A stretch of 64,000 nucleotides of DNA, from assembly GCA_963709155.1 (NCBI GenBank), contig CAVPVD010000003.1, positions 372,001 through 436,000 of the forward strand. The letters run 5' to 3'. A model generated the notes under the pieces. The model was given only the letters and a program-made list of their open reading frames with translations. It searched no databases and was not told the DNA's origin. Made by a program: the position numbers and the translations under genes. Of this stretch, positions 52,195 to 60,355 are shown in pieces (position 1 is the stretch's first letter; every line of letters begins with the position of its first letter). The stretch comes from Bog-159 sp963709155. GTDB taxonomy: Bacteria; Acidobacteriota; Terriglobia; Bryobacterales; Bryobacteraceae.

Positions 52195-52797
52195 TTACTG
52201 CTCCTTCTTAGACAAATCCTGGAAGATGAGCTGACCCCACGTTTGGCCGCGTGCGTGCACCAGTGCGCCCCCCTCGTTGAGCTTTCCCAGCTTGACGGGT
52301 GCGAATCCGAGTTGTTTGGCCAAATCCGCCACGGGAGCGGTCGCGTCCTCGTCGTAGCTCGACAGAAAGACGACCCGGTGGCCGCCCTCAACGATCGGAT
52401 CGGTAGCCAGCGTGGCCGCAACCAGGTGATTGAAGCCTTTCACGACCTTAGCGCCGGTGTAGGACTTCGCAACGAAGGCGGTGGACAGTAGGCCGTCCAG
52501 CGCTTCAGGGGGAACTCCGAACGCGTTCGTCGCGTCGATGACTGTCTTGCCTTCCCAGCTCGACAGGGTCTTCGCAATCCCGCGATGTTCCCCGAACGGA
52601 ACCGCCAGGATGATTGTGTCGGCCTTGAGCGCATCCCGCAGCGACTTGGCGACCACTGCGGGCCCAATCGCCCGCGCCTCAAGCGCCAAGGCCTCGGGCG
52701 GCCGGCGGCTCGCGACGGTGACTTCGATGTTCTTACGGGCAAAGGCGTGGGCGAGTGCCTGGCCTATCTTGCCGAATCCTACAATTGCGTAGCTCAT
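52195..52797 (-). CDS. NADP oxidoreductase, coenzyme-F420-dependent type (NAD-binding domain)
   Basis: 200 residues, Rossmann fold with the opening YAIVGFGKIGQALAHAFARKNIEVTVASRR, IILAVPFGEH, a central VIDATNAFG and VKGFNHLVA. The size and motifs match the F420-dependent NADP oxidoreductase-like group (often NADPH-dependent reductases lacking F420). It is sandwiched between two SDR genes on the same strand, 52 and 30 bases from them. Confidence 0.88.
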   Translation of the reverse strand: MSYAIVGFGKIGQALAHAFARKNIEVTVASRRPPEALALEARAIGPAVVAKSLRDALKADTIILAVPFGEHRGIAKTLSSWEGKTVIDATNAFGVPPEALDGLLSTAFVAKSYTGAKVVKGFNHLVAATLATDPIVEGGHRVVFLSSYDEDATAPVADLAKQLGFAPVKLGKLNEGGALVHARGQTWGQLIFQDLSKKEQ

Positions 52798-52827
52798 TCA
52801 TTCCCCTTTGGCTTACCGGCGAGTGCT

Positions 52828-53562
52828 TCAGATTTGCGCCAGCCCGCCGTTGACGGCGAGCTCGCTGGCGGTCATGAAGCTGCTGTCGTCCGACGCGAGA
52901 AAAGCAGCAGCCGCCCCGATCTCCGCCGGATCGGCCATGCGCTGGAGCGGAGTCATCGAGGCGTAGACTTTCTGGCCCTCCTCGCCTAGCGCTGCCTTCG
53001 CGAGCTCGGTCGCCGTCGGCCCGGGCGACAGCACGTTTACCCGGATGCCGGTTCCCTTCAGTTCCTCCGCCCAGGTCCGCGCGAGGTTGCGCACTGCCGC
53101 CTTGCTCGCGCTGTAGACGCTCATTGTCGGGGCCCCTGTGGTGCCGGCGCTCGAGCCCGTCAGGATGATCGAACCGCCCTTGCCCATCAGCGGCAGCGCC
53201 TTCTGCACCGTGAAGATCGTACCCTTCACATTGGTGTCGAAGGTCTCGTCAATGTGCTCGGCGGTGATCTTGCCGAGCGGAAGCGGGCTTCCCGCCCCGG
53301 CATTGGCGAAGACGATGTCGAGGGTTCCGCGCTCGGCCTTCACCGCCGCGTAGAGTCGGTCGAGGTCGGCCAGATCGGAGATCGAGCCCTTCACTGCGCG
53401 GGCGTTGGGCCCGAGGTCGGCCAGGGCGGCGTCGAGCTCTGCCTGCCGGCGGCCGAAGATGAAGACGATGGCGCCCTCCTCGATGAAGCGCTTTGCCGCG
53501 GCGCGGCCAATGCCGGTGGCGCCACCGGTGATAACTGCAACCTTCCCTTGAAGCTTTCCCAT
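52828..53562 (-). CDS. Short-chain dehydrogenase/reductase (SDR), copy 2
   Basis: 244 residues, TGGATGIG cofactor loop, NAGAG, catalytic Ser in LTGSSAGTT, the YSASKAAVRNLAR Tyr/Lys pair, and the C-terminal SSFMTASELAVNGGLAQI. GRRQAEL suggests NADP(H) preference. It is the promoter-proximal gene of a set transcribed away from the AraC regulator, which very likely controls it. Confidence 0.93.
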   Translation of the reverse strand: MGKLQGKVAVITGGATGIGRAAAKRFIEEGAIVFIFGRRQAELDAALADLGPNARAVKGSISDLADLDRLYAAVKAERGTLDIVFANAGAGSPLPLGKITAEHIDETFDTNVKGTIFTVQKALPLMGKGGSIILTGSSAGTTGAPTMSVYSASKAAVRNLARTWAEELKGTGIRVNVLSPGPTATELAKAALGEEGQKVYASMTPLQRMADPAEIGAAAAFLASDDSSFMTASELAVNGGLAQI

Positions 53563-53775
53563 ATTTAGTCCCTTCGGAATGTGTGAAGCATTCGGTACAC
53601 TAGGGTAGATTCTTTCGCGGCGGACGAAAACTGCTCAGGAGTCCAAGATGTTTGTCTATTCGTCCGGAAAAAGGGCTGAACCGAGCTGTTTTGCACCTTT
53701 TTCGTGGATCTGGGACGCGCGGCTTCGAGGAAAAGGAGTGCAGTCCTCACAGAACACAATGGCTTTCGAGAGCAG
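53563..53775. promoter_or_regulatory. Divergent control region of SDR set and AraC regulator
   Basis: Contains an inverted pair CGGACGAA (53621-53628) and TTCGTCCG (53659-53666) with 30 bases between, and GTGTGAAGCATTCGG nearby. Paired half-sites are what an AraC-type dimer would use. The assignment is an inference. Confidence 0.4.
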
Positions 53776-54783
53776 ATGGAGGCTCAGTTGGACCCGATAA
53801 CAGACATCTTCAGAACGATGCACGTAACCGCTTTCGGTCAGCACAGGCTCGAAGCCACGGCCCCGTGGGGCTTGATACAGGAGAAGCGGACCGAAGAGAA
53901 AGCCACGCCTTCCGGCAAAACAAATTCACCCACGGATCTGGCGCACTTCGCCATGCTGTCGCGCGGTAACTGCTGGCTCAGTATCGGAGGCATTCCGGAC
54001 CCGATTCCCCTCACCGGTGGCGACTGCTTCTTGCTGGGCCCCGGCACCTCGATCGTCATGCGCGATAGCCCGCGAACACGTCCAAGGTCAACCTTCCGCG
54101 AAATCGCCGCCAAAGCCAACGGTAATGTCGCTCATCATGGAGGGGGTGGCGCGCCGACGACAATCGTCTGTGGGTCCATGAGTTTCGATCGCGCCAGCCT
54201 GAGGCCGATCACTCAGTTATTGCCGAGCTTCATTCTGATTAGGGCCGAGCAGGCACGCACGCTTGCTGTTCACGACACAATGCGAGCGCTGGCGTCAGAA
54301 ATGGCAGAACAGGTACCGGGATCTGAAATAGTCGCGAATCGGCTAGCCGAGGTCCTGTTTATCCAAATACTCCGGGCGCATATCGCGTCGGGACTGGAAC
54401 GTAACAAAGGATGGCTTCGTGCGATCTTCGACCCTCAAATGGGCACTGCCCTGAGTGCCATTCACGACAGTGTGAATACACCTTGGACAGTCGAATCTCT
54501 GGCCGAAGCGGCGGGCATGTCTCGCTCCGCATTCGCTGCGCGTTTTAAAGAGCTACTCGGACAAACACCGCTGGAATACGTAACCGGGTGGAGGATGCAG
54601 AAGGCGATGCAGTTACTACAACAGCGTGACAAGAAGTTCATAGACGTTGCTCGGTCGGTCGGTTACGAGTCCGGCGCTGCCTTCAGTAAGGCGTTCAAGC
54701 GAGTTGTCGGAATCAACCCTGGTGAATACCTCAAAGGTGGTTTTGAAGGCCAGGGTAATGCCGGAATGGCGGAAGATTTTTGA
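53776..54783 (+). CDS. AraC-family regulator with N-terminal cupin (RclR-like)
   Basis: 335 residues from ATG 53776; a longer frame opens at ATG 53704. Residues about 1-190 form a cupin-6 sensor (HRLEATAPWGLIQEK, CWLSIGG, LTGGDCFLLGPGTSIVMRD). Residues about 230-325 are the two AraC helix-turn-helix motifs (WTVESLAEAAGMSRSAFAARFKELLGQTP, then DVARSVGYESGAAFSKAFKRVVGINPGEYL). Such regulators commonly sit divergent to SDR oxidoreductases and respond to reactive electrophiles or xenobiotics. It is the probable controller of the divergent SDR genes. Confidence 0.9.
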   Translation: MEAQLDPITDIFRTMHVTAFGQHRLEATAPWGLIQEKRTEEKATPSGKTNSPTDLAHFAMLSRGNCWLSIGGIPDPIPLTGGDCFLLGPGTSIVMRDSPRTRPRSTFREIAAKANGNVAHHGGGGAPTTIVCGSMSFDRASLRPITQLLPSFILIRAEQARTLAVHDTMRALASEMAEQVPGSEIVANRLAEVLFIQILRAHIASGLERNKGWLRAIFDPQMGTALSAIHDSVNTPWTVESLAEAAGMSRSAFAARFKELLGQTPLEYVTGWRMQKAMQLLQQRDKKFIDVARSVGYESGAAFSKAFKRVVGINPGEYLKGGFEGQGNAGMAEDF

Positions 54784-54990
54784 AGGGGAGGATCCTGACT
54801 TTGGCGGTGGGGCCTAGGTGGTAAGACATCCGTCCGCAGCGGATTTGGAATGTTCGATAACTTACCTCTCCCAGGCTCCGGAAGCAGGCACACCTCAAGC
54901 AGAAGGCTTTGAACGGCCACAAAATGATCTACAGTCTCTATTAATTGATCGGTAGCCGCAATCCTGCGAAGGGGATTTCGCAACAACAGG

Positions 54991-56448
54991 TCATGGCTGA
55001 GGCTGCCGAGCGATCTGAACGGCATCGCGCTGGATCCCGGCCAGCATCCCGCGGAATACAAGGTCATGGAACGGGAGCACCGCGTACCAGTAGATCAAAC
55101 CGAGCAGCCCGCGGGGCCGGAACAAAGCCGTCTGGTGGAGGATGCATTGGCCTTGGTTTTGTGGTTCGATTCGGAATTCGAGCAACGCCTCGCCCGGTAA
55201 TCGCATTTCGGCTCGTAACGAGACGCAACGGTCTGGTTCTAAGCCGACGACGCGCCAGAAGTCGAGCGCCTCGCCGTAGCTGAGGGCCTCGGGATCACGG
55301 CGCCCGCGGCGCAATCCAGGGCCTCCCGCCAACCGATCCAACCAGCCACGGATGATCCACAGCCAATGGGTGCCATGCCAGCCACGCTGCCCGCCTAAGC
55401 GGCATACCGCGCGGAATACTGCCCCGGCCGGCGCTTCGATGGCAACTTCGCGGGTGTCGCGAAAGACTGTGCCGCCAGACCAATCCGGATCGCCGGGCAT
55501 CGGGCCAGCCATCGACCAGTTCGTCTCCACCTGACGTGCCGTAACTTGACTGAGTGCGGCGCGGATAGCCTCGCGAACGTTCAACAGTTTCTGCGGGACC
55601 AAAAGCGTGATCCGGTCGTCACGGCACACCACTGGGTTCTTTAGCCCTTCGGCCAGCGGTATCGCGATCTTGTGGCTCAATGGAGTCACAAGATGAATCC
55701 AATAAGAACTCAAGCGAGGCGTCAGGACTGGAACCGGTATGAGCCAGCGTCGGGAAAGACCGAGCTCTTCCGCCATGCGGCGAATGATGTCGCTGTAGCA
55801 CAGCGCTTCAGGCCCACCGATGTCGAAAACTCCGCCTGTGGTTTCTGGCACTGCTAGCACGCCGACTAGGTACGTGATCACGTTTTGGACCGCGATTGGC
55901 TGGCACGGAGTGCTCACCCACTTCGGTGTGATCATGACTGGCAACCGGTGGACGAGATACCTCAGAATCTCGAAAGACGCCGAGCCGGAGCCGATGATCA
56001 TAGCGGCGCGCAGCACCGTGACGGGCACTCCCGCGGAGGCCAGCGCCCCCTCCACGTCACGGCGCGAAGACAGATGCTTGCTTAGATGAGAACCGGTTTC
56101 GCCCAGTCCGCCCAGGTAAATGACGCGCCCCACTCGGGCGTCATGGGCAGCCCGTCCGAATACGAGGGCGAGCTGCCGGTCGCGTTGAGCATACTCGTCG
56201 CCGGCCGACATCATCGAGTGCACCAGGTAAAACGCCGCGCCACACGCTTCCAGCTCGCGCGTCAGCGATGGCAAGTCGGCGAGATCGGTTCTACGGATCT
56301 CAACGCGGGAGTCTGAGGCCCAAGCGCGGCCTTCCAACTTCGCTGGAGAGCGCACCAGGCATCGCACCGCATAGCCGGAAGCGAGCAGTTGCGGCACAAG
56401 TCTCCCGCCGATATAGCCGGTAGCGCCCGCTATGGCAACGCGTTGCAG
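54991..56448 (-). CDS. SDR-type NAD(P)-binding protein with DUF2867 domain
   Basis: About 485 residues if initiated at CTG 56448; 468 from the first canonical start, GTG 56397. The shorter form lacks the glycine-rich cofactor loop, which is present just upstream in frame (VAIAGATGYIGGRLVPQLL). Since an in-frame TAG at about 56478-56480 stands before any ATG/GTG/TTG, the CTG with GGGG 8 bases upstream is the best start. Residues 1-290 are an atypical SDR/NmrA-like domain; 300-480 match DUF2867 (GGQRGWHGTHWLW, RLPGEALLEFRIEPQ, YWYAVLPFHDLVFRGML). Its function is unknown. Confidence 0.8.
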   Translation of the reverse strand: MQRVAIAGATGYIGGRLVPQLLASGYAVRCLVRSPAKLEGRAWASDSRVEIRRTDLADLPSLTRELEACGAAFYLVHSMMSAGDEYAQRDRQLALVFGRAAHDARVGRVIYLGGLGETGSHLSKHLSSRRDVEGALASAGVPVTVLRAAMIIGSGSASFEILRYLVHRLPVMITPKWVSTPCQPIAVQNVITYLVGVLAVPETTGGVFDIGGPEALCYSDIIRRMAEELGLSRRWLIPVPVLTPRLSSYWIHLVTPLSHKIAIPLAEGLKNPVVCRDDRITLLVPQKLLNVREAIRAALSQVTARQVETNWSMAGPMPGDPDWSGGTVFRDTREVAIEAPAGAVFRAVCRLGGQRGWHGTHWLWIIRGWLDRLAGGPGLRRGRRDPEALSYGEALDFWRVVGLEPDRCVSLRAEMRLPGEALLEFRIEPQNQGQCILHQTALFRPRGLLGLIYWYAVLPFHDLVFRGMLAGIQRDAVQIARQPQP

Positions 56449-56900
56449 TTTAGGAATCCCCGGGGCTGTGGGCCCTGCTTCAGTCTATCCGAAAGGCTAC
56501 TCGCAACCCAACTCACCCGCTCCAACTCGGCCGGCAGCACCGGCGCTGCCCTGGCCAGCCGAGAATTTTCCCCCGCCTGGCCACTAATAATCCGAGGGCC
56601 TCCCTCGCAGCGTCACTTGTGTGCCTATCCATAAAAATATCCGCCGACACAGGAAAACCGCCGAATCGTGCACAATAATGCACAATCGTGTCCCACGCGC
56701 TCCCCGCGCCGCGCGCCGCCAAAGCCCCAGAACCTCATCATTCCTAAGCCCTTACTGGCCGTTGGCTTCGTTCGTTCAATCTTGCGGCTCTCCGCCAATT
56801 GGGCGCGCTCACCCGGCCTCGCCCGCTAGCCGTTCTTCCAGTAAGCCACCTGCCCGATTTGCCGGTGTGGCGAGCCGCCTGCCTACGTCATCCTGGAAGC
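56449..56900. other. Gene-free stretch upstream of the protease operon
   Basis: 452 bases. The only notable motif is a direct repeat TGCACAAT (56669-56676 and 56679-56686), spaced one helical turn. A minus-strand frame at 56513-56722 has no recognisable product. No clear promoter or known RNA is identified. Confidence 0.5.
56669..56686. promoter_or_regulatory. Direct repeat TGCACAAT x2, candidate operator
   Basis: Two identical octamers start 10 bases apart, flanked by TCG on both sides, about 215 bases upstream of the first protease gene. Helical phasing suits a dimeric regulator, possibly the LuxR-type product of the operon; unproven. Confidence 0.3.
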
Positions 56901-57788
56901 ATGGAAAACGAATTAGCCGCATTATCCAATGAACTGGCCGGAGCCGTGGAGCAGGCCGGCCGTGCCGTGGTGGCCGTGAATGCCCGCCCGCGCTTCGGCT
57001 CGAGCGGCGTCCTCTGGCGGCCCGGCATCATCGTGACCGCCGAACACGCCATTCGCCGGCGCGAGGAAATCGGCATCACGCTGCCCGACGGACGCAGGAC
57101 TTCCGCCACGCTCGCGGGCCGCGACGCCGGCACCGATCTCGCCGTCCTGAAGCTGGCCGAAAATGGCGCCCCCGCGGCCACCTTCGGCGCCACCGAAACA
57201 CTGAAACCCGGGCAAGTCGTGCTGGCCATCGGTCGTTCCCCCGATTCGGGCGTGAATGCCACCATGGGGATCATGAGCGCGGTCGGCGGGCCGTGGCGCT
57301 CCTGGCGCGGTGGCCAGATCGATCAATACCTGCGCCTCGACCTGACGGTCTATCCCGGCAGCTCCGGCGGCGCGGTGGTGGATACCGCGGGCCGCGTGTT
57401 GGGCATCTCCACCAGCGCCCTGTCGCGCATCGCCGGACTGGCTGTGCCCGTCTCCACAGTCAACCGCGTGGTCGATGAACTGCTCCGCAGCGGGCATGTC
57501 TCGCGCGGATATCTCGGCTTGGGGCTGCATCCGGTCGCCCTGCCCGATGGCAGCACGGGCTTGATTGTGCTCTCCGCCGAAGCGGAAGGACCCGCCGCGC
57601 GCGCGGGCGTTCTGATCGGCGACATTCTGGTGGCGCTGGCGGGCAAGCCTGTTACCGACACCGAGGATATTCAGACGGCTCTCGATAGCGAGTCCGTGGG
57701 CAAGCCCATCGCGGCCCGCATCGTGCGCGGCGGGCAGGTCATCGAAATAAGCATCACGGTGGGGGAACGGCCCAGGAGGGAAGACTGA
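56901..57788 (+). CDS. HtrA-like (S1C) serine protease with PDZ domain, no signal peptide
   Basis: 295 residues from ATG 56901; in-frame codons further upstream give a non-family extension. The trypsin-like triad is complete: H49 (TAEHAI), D79 (GTDLAVLKL), S155 (PGSSGGAVV). A PDZ domain follows from about 205 (RGYLGLGLHPV, GPAARAGVLIGDILVALAGKPV). DegP/DegQ relatives are periplasmic; this one lacks any signal peptide or anchor, so it should be cytoplasmic. It ends 1 base before the next protease gene, with which it forms an operon. Confidence 0.9.
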   Translation: MENELAALSNELAGAVEQAGRAVVAVNARPRFGSSGVLWRPGIIVTAEHAIRRREEIGITLPDGRRTSATLAGRDAGTDLAVLKLAENGAPAATFGATETLKPGQVVLAIGRSPDSGVNATMGIMSAVGGPWRSWRGGQIDQYLRLDLTVYPGSSGGAVVDTAGRVLGISTSALSRIAGLAVPVSTVNRVVDELLRSGHVSRGYLGLGLHPVALPDGSTGLIVLSAEAEGPAARAGVLIGDILVALAGKPVTDTEDIQTALDSESVGKPIAARIVRGGQVIEISITVGERPRRED

Positions 57789-57789
57789 C

Positions 57790-58653
57790 ATGCCGCGCGC
57801 CTTCGGAGAAATTGCGGAACGTCTGCGCCGCTCCACCGTCGAGGTGCGGCTCCGCGGAGCCCATGGCCGGGACAGCGCCGGAGGCTCGGGTGTGATTGCG
57901 TCGCCCGACGGCCGGATCGTGACCAACGCGCACGTCGCTCGCGAAGCCGGCGCGTCGGTCCGGCTTTGGGATGGCCGCGAATTCCCGGCTGCCCTGGTGG
58001 CGCGCGACCCGCGCCGCGACTTGGCAACGCTCAAGATTGAAGCCGCGGGCCTGCCCGCGGCCCCTTTCGGCGATTCGTCCGCCCTGCGCGTGGGTGAATT
58101 GGTCGTGGCCATCGGCAACCCGATGGGCTTCATCGGCGCGCTGACCACGGGCGTGGTGCATACGCTCGGAAGCCTGGCGGGATTCGGGCGGCAAAGCTGG
58201 GTGCTGGCGGATGTACGGCTCGCGCCTGGCAATTCCGGCGGTCCGCTGGCGGATGCGCACGGCCGCGTGATCGGCATCAACACCATGATCGTGAACGGGC
58301 TGGGCGCGGCCGTGCCCGGCAATGCAGTGACGGCTTTTCTGCGCCGCGGCGCTTCCGGCTTCTCGCTGGGCCTGACCGTGCAGCCGGTGCAATTGGAAGA
58401 CCGGCGCTTCGGCTTGCTGGTGCTGCAGGTCGAGCCGGGAAGCCCGGCGGCCGCGGGCCCATTGTGGACCGGCGATATCCTCACCGGCGCCGGAGGCCGG
58501 CCGTTCCGCTCGGTTGACGATCTGCACCTCTTGATGGACGGCGTGCTCGAAGGCGCCGACGGCGTCATTCACCTGCAATTCCTGCGCGGCGATCGCGCCA
58601 CCACGCGGCAAGTGGCCATCCGCCTGGCGCGCCCGGTGGCGGAGGCGGCGTGA
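57790..58653 (+). CDS. Second HtrA-like (S1C) serine protease, no signal peptide
   Basis: 287 residues. Triad H48 (TNAHVA), D77 (RRDLATLKI), S149 (APGNSGGPL) and a C-terminal PDZ-like domain (GLLVLQVEPGSPAAAGPLWTGDILTGAGGRPF). The two proteases share layout but only modest similarity, so they are not a recent duplication and may form a hetero-assembly. No signal peptide. The stop overlaps the GTG start of the regulator gene by 4 bases (GTGA). Confidence 0.9.
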   Translation: MPRAFGEIAERLRRSTVEVRLRGAHGRDSAGGSGVIASPDGRIVTNAHVAREAGASVRLWDGREFPAALVARDPRRDLATLKIEAAGLPAAPFGDSSALRVGELVVAIGNPMGFIGALTTGVVHTLGSLAGFGRQSWVLADVRLAPGNSGGPLADAHGRVIGINTMIVNGLGAAVPGNAVTAFLRRGASGFSLGLTVQPVQLEDRRFGLLVLQVEPGSPAAAGPLWTGDILTGAGGRPFRSVDDLHLLMDGVLEGADGVIHLQFLRGDRATTRQVAIRLARPVAEAA

Positions 58654-59276
58654 TTCGTCTGCTGATCGCGGCGCCCTCCGCGATTGTACGCGCGGGACTG
58701 GAGTCGGTGGGCACGCAGGGGAACGCCATCGAAGTCGTAGGCGCCACCAGCCTGGATGGCTTGACCGCGTCCATCGACCGGTTGCAACCGGACGTCGTGC
58801 TGGCGGCCCTGGAGGGGCATCACGACGATCCCCCGGAAGACCTGATTGCGCTGGCGGGGCGCGCAGGCGCTCCCGCTATCGTGGTGCTGGCCCCCGATCT
58901 CGAATCTTCCTGGACCGGCGACGCGCTGCGCGCAGGCATCCGCGGCGTCCTGCCTGGAGACCTCGGTCCGCGTGAAATCCTGGCGGCGGTGGAAGCGGCC
59001 GCCGCCGGGTTGGCCGTCGTTCACCCGCAGGATATCCCCGCGCTGGTTGCCGAGCGGCCCTTGCCCGCGGCGCTGCCGCAAATGCTCACCCCGCGCGAGG
59101 TGCAAGTGCTCGCCATGCTGGCCGAAGGCCACGGCAACAAGACGATTGCCTGGAAGTTGGGCATCTCCGAACACACCGCCAAGTTCCACGTGGCGTCCAT
59201 CTTAAGCAAGCTGAATGCGGGCACGCGCACCGAAGCGGTCACGCTCGGGATTCGCCGGGGCCTGATCCTGATCTGA
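58650..59276 (+). CDS. LuxR-type regulator with degenerate (pseudo-)receiver domain
   Basis: 208 residues. The C-terminal LuxR helix-turn-helix is intact (LTPREVQVLAMLAEGHGNKTIAWKLGISEHTAKFHVASILSKL, 147-188). Residues 1-120 have receiver-domain strands and helices, but every phosphorylation residue is changed: the acidic pair is A8/P9, the phosphoacceptor is A53 (PDVVLAALEG), the Thr is A81 and the Lys is G103. It cannot work by aspartyl phosphorylation and should respond to another signal. Translationally coupled to two proteases, its activity might be controlled by proteolysis or it may control them. Confidence 0.88.
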   Translation: MIRLLIAAPSAIVRAGLESVGTQGNAIEVVGATSLDGLTASIDRLQPDVVLAALEGHHDDPPEDLIALAGRAGAPAIVVLAPDLESSWTGDALRAGIRGVLPGDLGPREILAAVEAAAAGLAVVHPQDIPALVAERPLPAALPQMLTPREVQVLAMLAEGHGNKTIAWKLGISEHTAKFHVASILSKLNAGTRTEAVTLGIRRGLILI

Positions 59277-59285
59277 TCTGAAATA

Positions 59286-60218
59286 ATGACAAGCATGACA
59301 GGATACGACGCTCTGCGCACCGCCGCGGCCTGGCTGGACCTTTCCGCGCGCGGCCGCATCTACGCCACCGGGGAGGACCGCGCCCGGCTCCTGCACGCCA
59401 TGACTACCAACCACGTCCAGCAACTCACCCCAGGCACGGGATGCTACGCCTTCTTCCTCAACGCGCAGGGGCATATCCAAGCCGATGTCAACCTGCTCTG
59501 CCTCGCGGACCGCTTCCTCCTCGATACCGAACCGGAAACGCGCGAACGCGTTTTCCGCCATCTGGACAAGTACATCATCGCGGACGATGTGGCGCTAGAA
59601 GATGTCACGGAGCCGCTAGCCTCGCTCGCGGTGGAGGGTCCGCGGGCCGAGGCCATTCTGGCGGCCCTCGATGCGCCCCGCCCGGATGCCGAATATGCGC
59701 ATGCCTGGTGGGACGGAGCGATTATCGAACGTGCCAGTTCCACCGGCGAGCCCGGCTTCCGCATCTTCATGCCGCGCGAAAGTAAGGCCGATTGGATCGC
59801 GCGCCTGGAATCCGCGGGCGCGGTCCCAGCGGCTTCCGGCGACGCGCGCATCGTGCGCCTGGAGCATGGCAAGCCGCGCTACGGCGACGACATTTTCGAA
59901 ACCACGCTGCCGCAGGAGACCCGCCAGATGCACGCCGTGCATTTTACGAAGGGCTGCTATATCGGGCAGGAAATCGTGGAGCGTATCCGCTCGCGCGGGC
60001 ACGTGAACCGTTTGCTCGTCAAGCTGGAAGTCGAAGGCGAAGCGCCGCTGCCACGCGGAACCAAGGTCAGCGCCGGCGCGAACGAGGCCGGAGAGATTAC
60101 CTCGTCGGCTTGCTCGCCCGCGCTCCACAAATTGGTTGCGCTGGCCTATCTGCGCGCGCAGTATGCCGAAGACGGGACGGAGTTGCAGGCGGGCGGACGG
60201 GCTGCCGTCGTCGTTTAG
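59286..60218 (+). CDS. ygfZ: YgfZ/GcvT-family folate-binding protein
   Basis: 310 residues. The family signature KGCYIGQE lies near residue 221-228 (HFTKGCYIGQEIVERIRSRG), with an N-terminal GcvT-like fold (TTNHVQQLTPGTGCYAFFLNAQGHIQAD). YgfZ uses tetrahydrofolate and helps assemble or repair iron-sulfur clusters, especially in MiaB-type enzymes. It begins 10 bases after the LuxR regulator stop; the two may be co-transcribed, but no functional link is known. Confidence 0.92.
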   Translation: MTSMTGYDALRTAAAWLDLSARGRIYATGEDRARLLHAMTTNHVQQLTPGTGCYAFFLNAQGHIQADVNLLCLADRFLLDTEPETRERVFRHLDKYIIADDVALEDVTEPLASLAVEGPRAEAILAALDAPRPDAEYAHAWWDGAIIERASSTGEPGFRIFMPRESKADWIARLESAGAVPAASGDARIVRLEHGKPRYGDDIFETTLPQETRQMHAVHFTKGCYIGQEIVERIRSRGHVNRLLVKLEVEGEAPLPRGTKVSAGANEAGEITSSACSPALHKLVALAYLRAQYAEDGTELQAGGRAAVVV

Positions 60219-60257
60219 CTGCCCATGTCTTCCGCCGCCGCTGCCGTTGGTTTCACG

Positions 60258-60284
60258 TTGAACCGGCAAACTCTCTGCTATACT
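60258..60284 (+). promoter_or_regulatory. Candidate promoter of the his operon
   Basis: TTGAAC (60258-60263) and TATACT (60279-60284), spacer 15 bases, slightly short. A start near 60291 would place the leader-peptide ATG only a few nucleotides from the 5' end, so the leader peptide may be translated from a leaderless message. Confidence 0.5.
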
Positions 60285-60292
60285 TTTGGTGT

Positions 60293-60355
60293 ATGGCCCC
60301 CGCCGTCCGGCATCACCATCACGGCTTTATCCCATCGCGGCGGGCTCTGCTCTAA
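60293..60355 (+). CDS. hisL: his operon leader peptide with four consecutive His codons
   Basis: A 20-codon ORF: ATG 60293, four His codons CAT CAC CAT CAC at 60311-60322, and TAA at 60353-60355. It lies 29 nt ahead of an intrinsic terminator that precedes hisI. Ribosome stalling at the His codons when charged tRNA-His is scarce would leave the downstream arm free and favour the antiterminator. The peptide itself probably has no function. Confidence 0.88.
   Translation: MAPAVRHHHHGFIPSRRALL

Noticed and set aside
56513..56722. Minus-strand ORF of 69 residues before the DUF2867 gene
   Set aside because: No ribosome-binding site, family or conserved pattern could be supported.
60305..60330. 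CATCACCATCAC resembling an engineered His-tag or vector contamination
   Set aside because: It lies in a natural leader ORF directly before an attenuator and the his genes, with no vector sequence around it.
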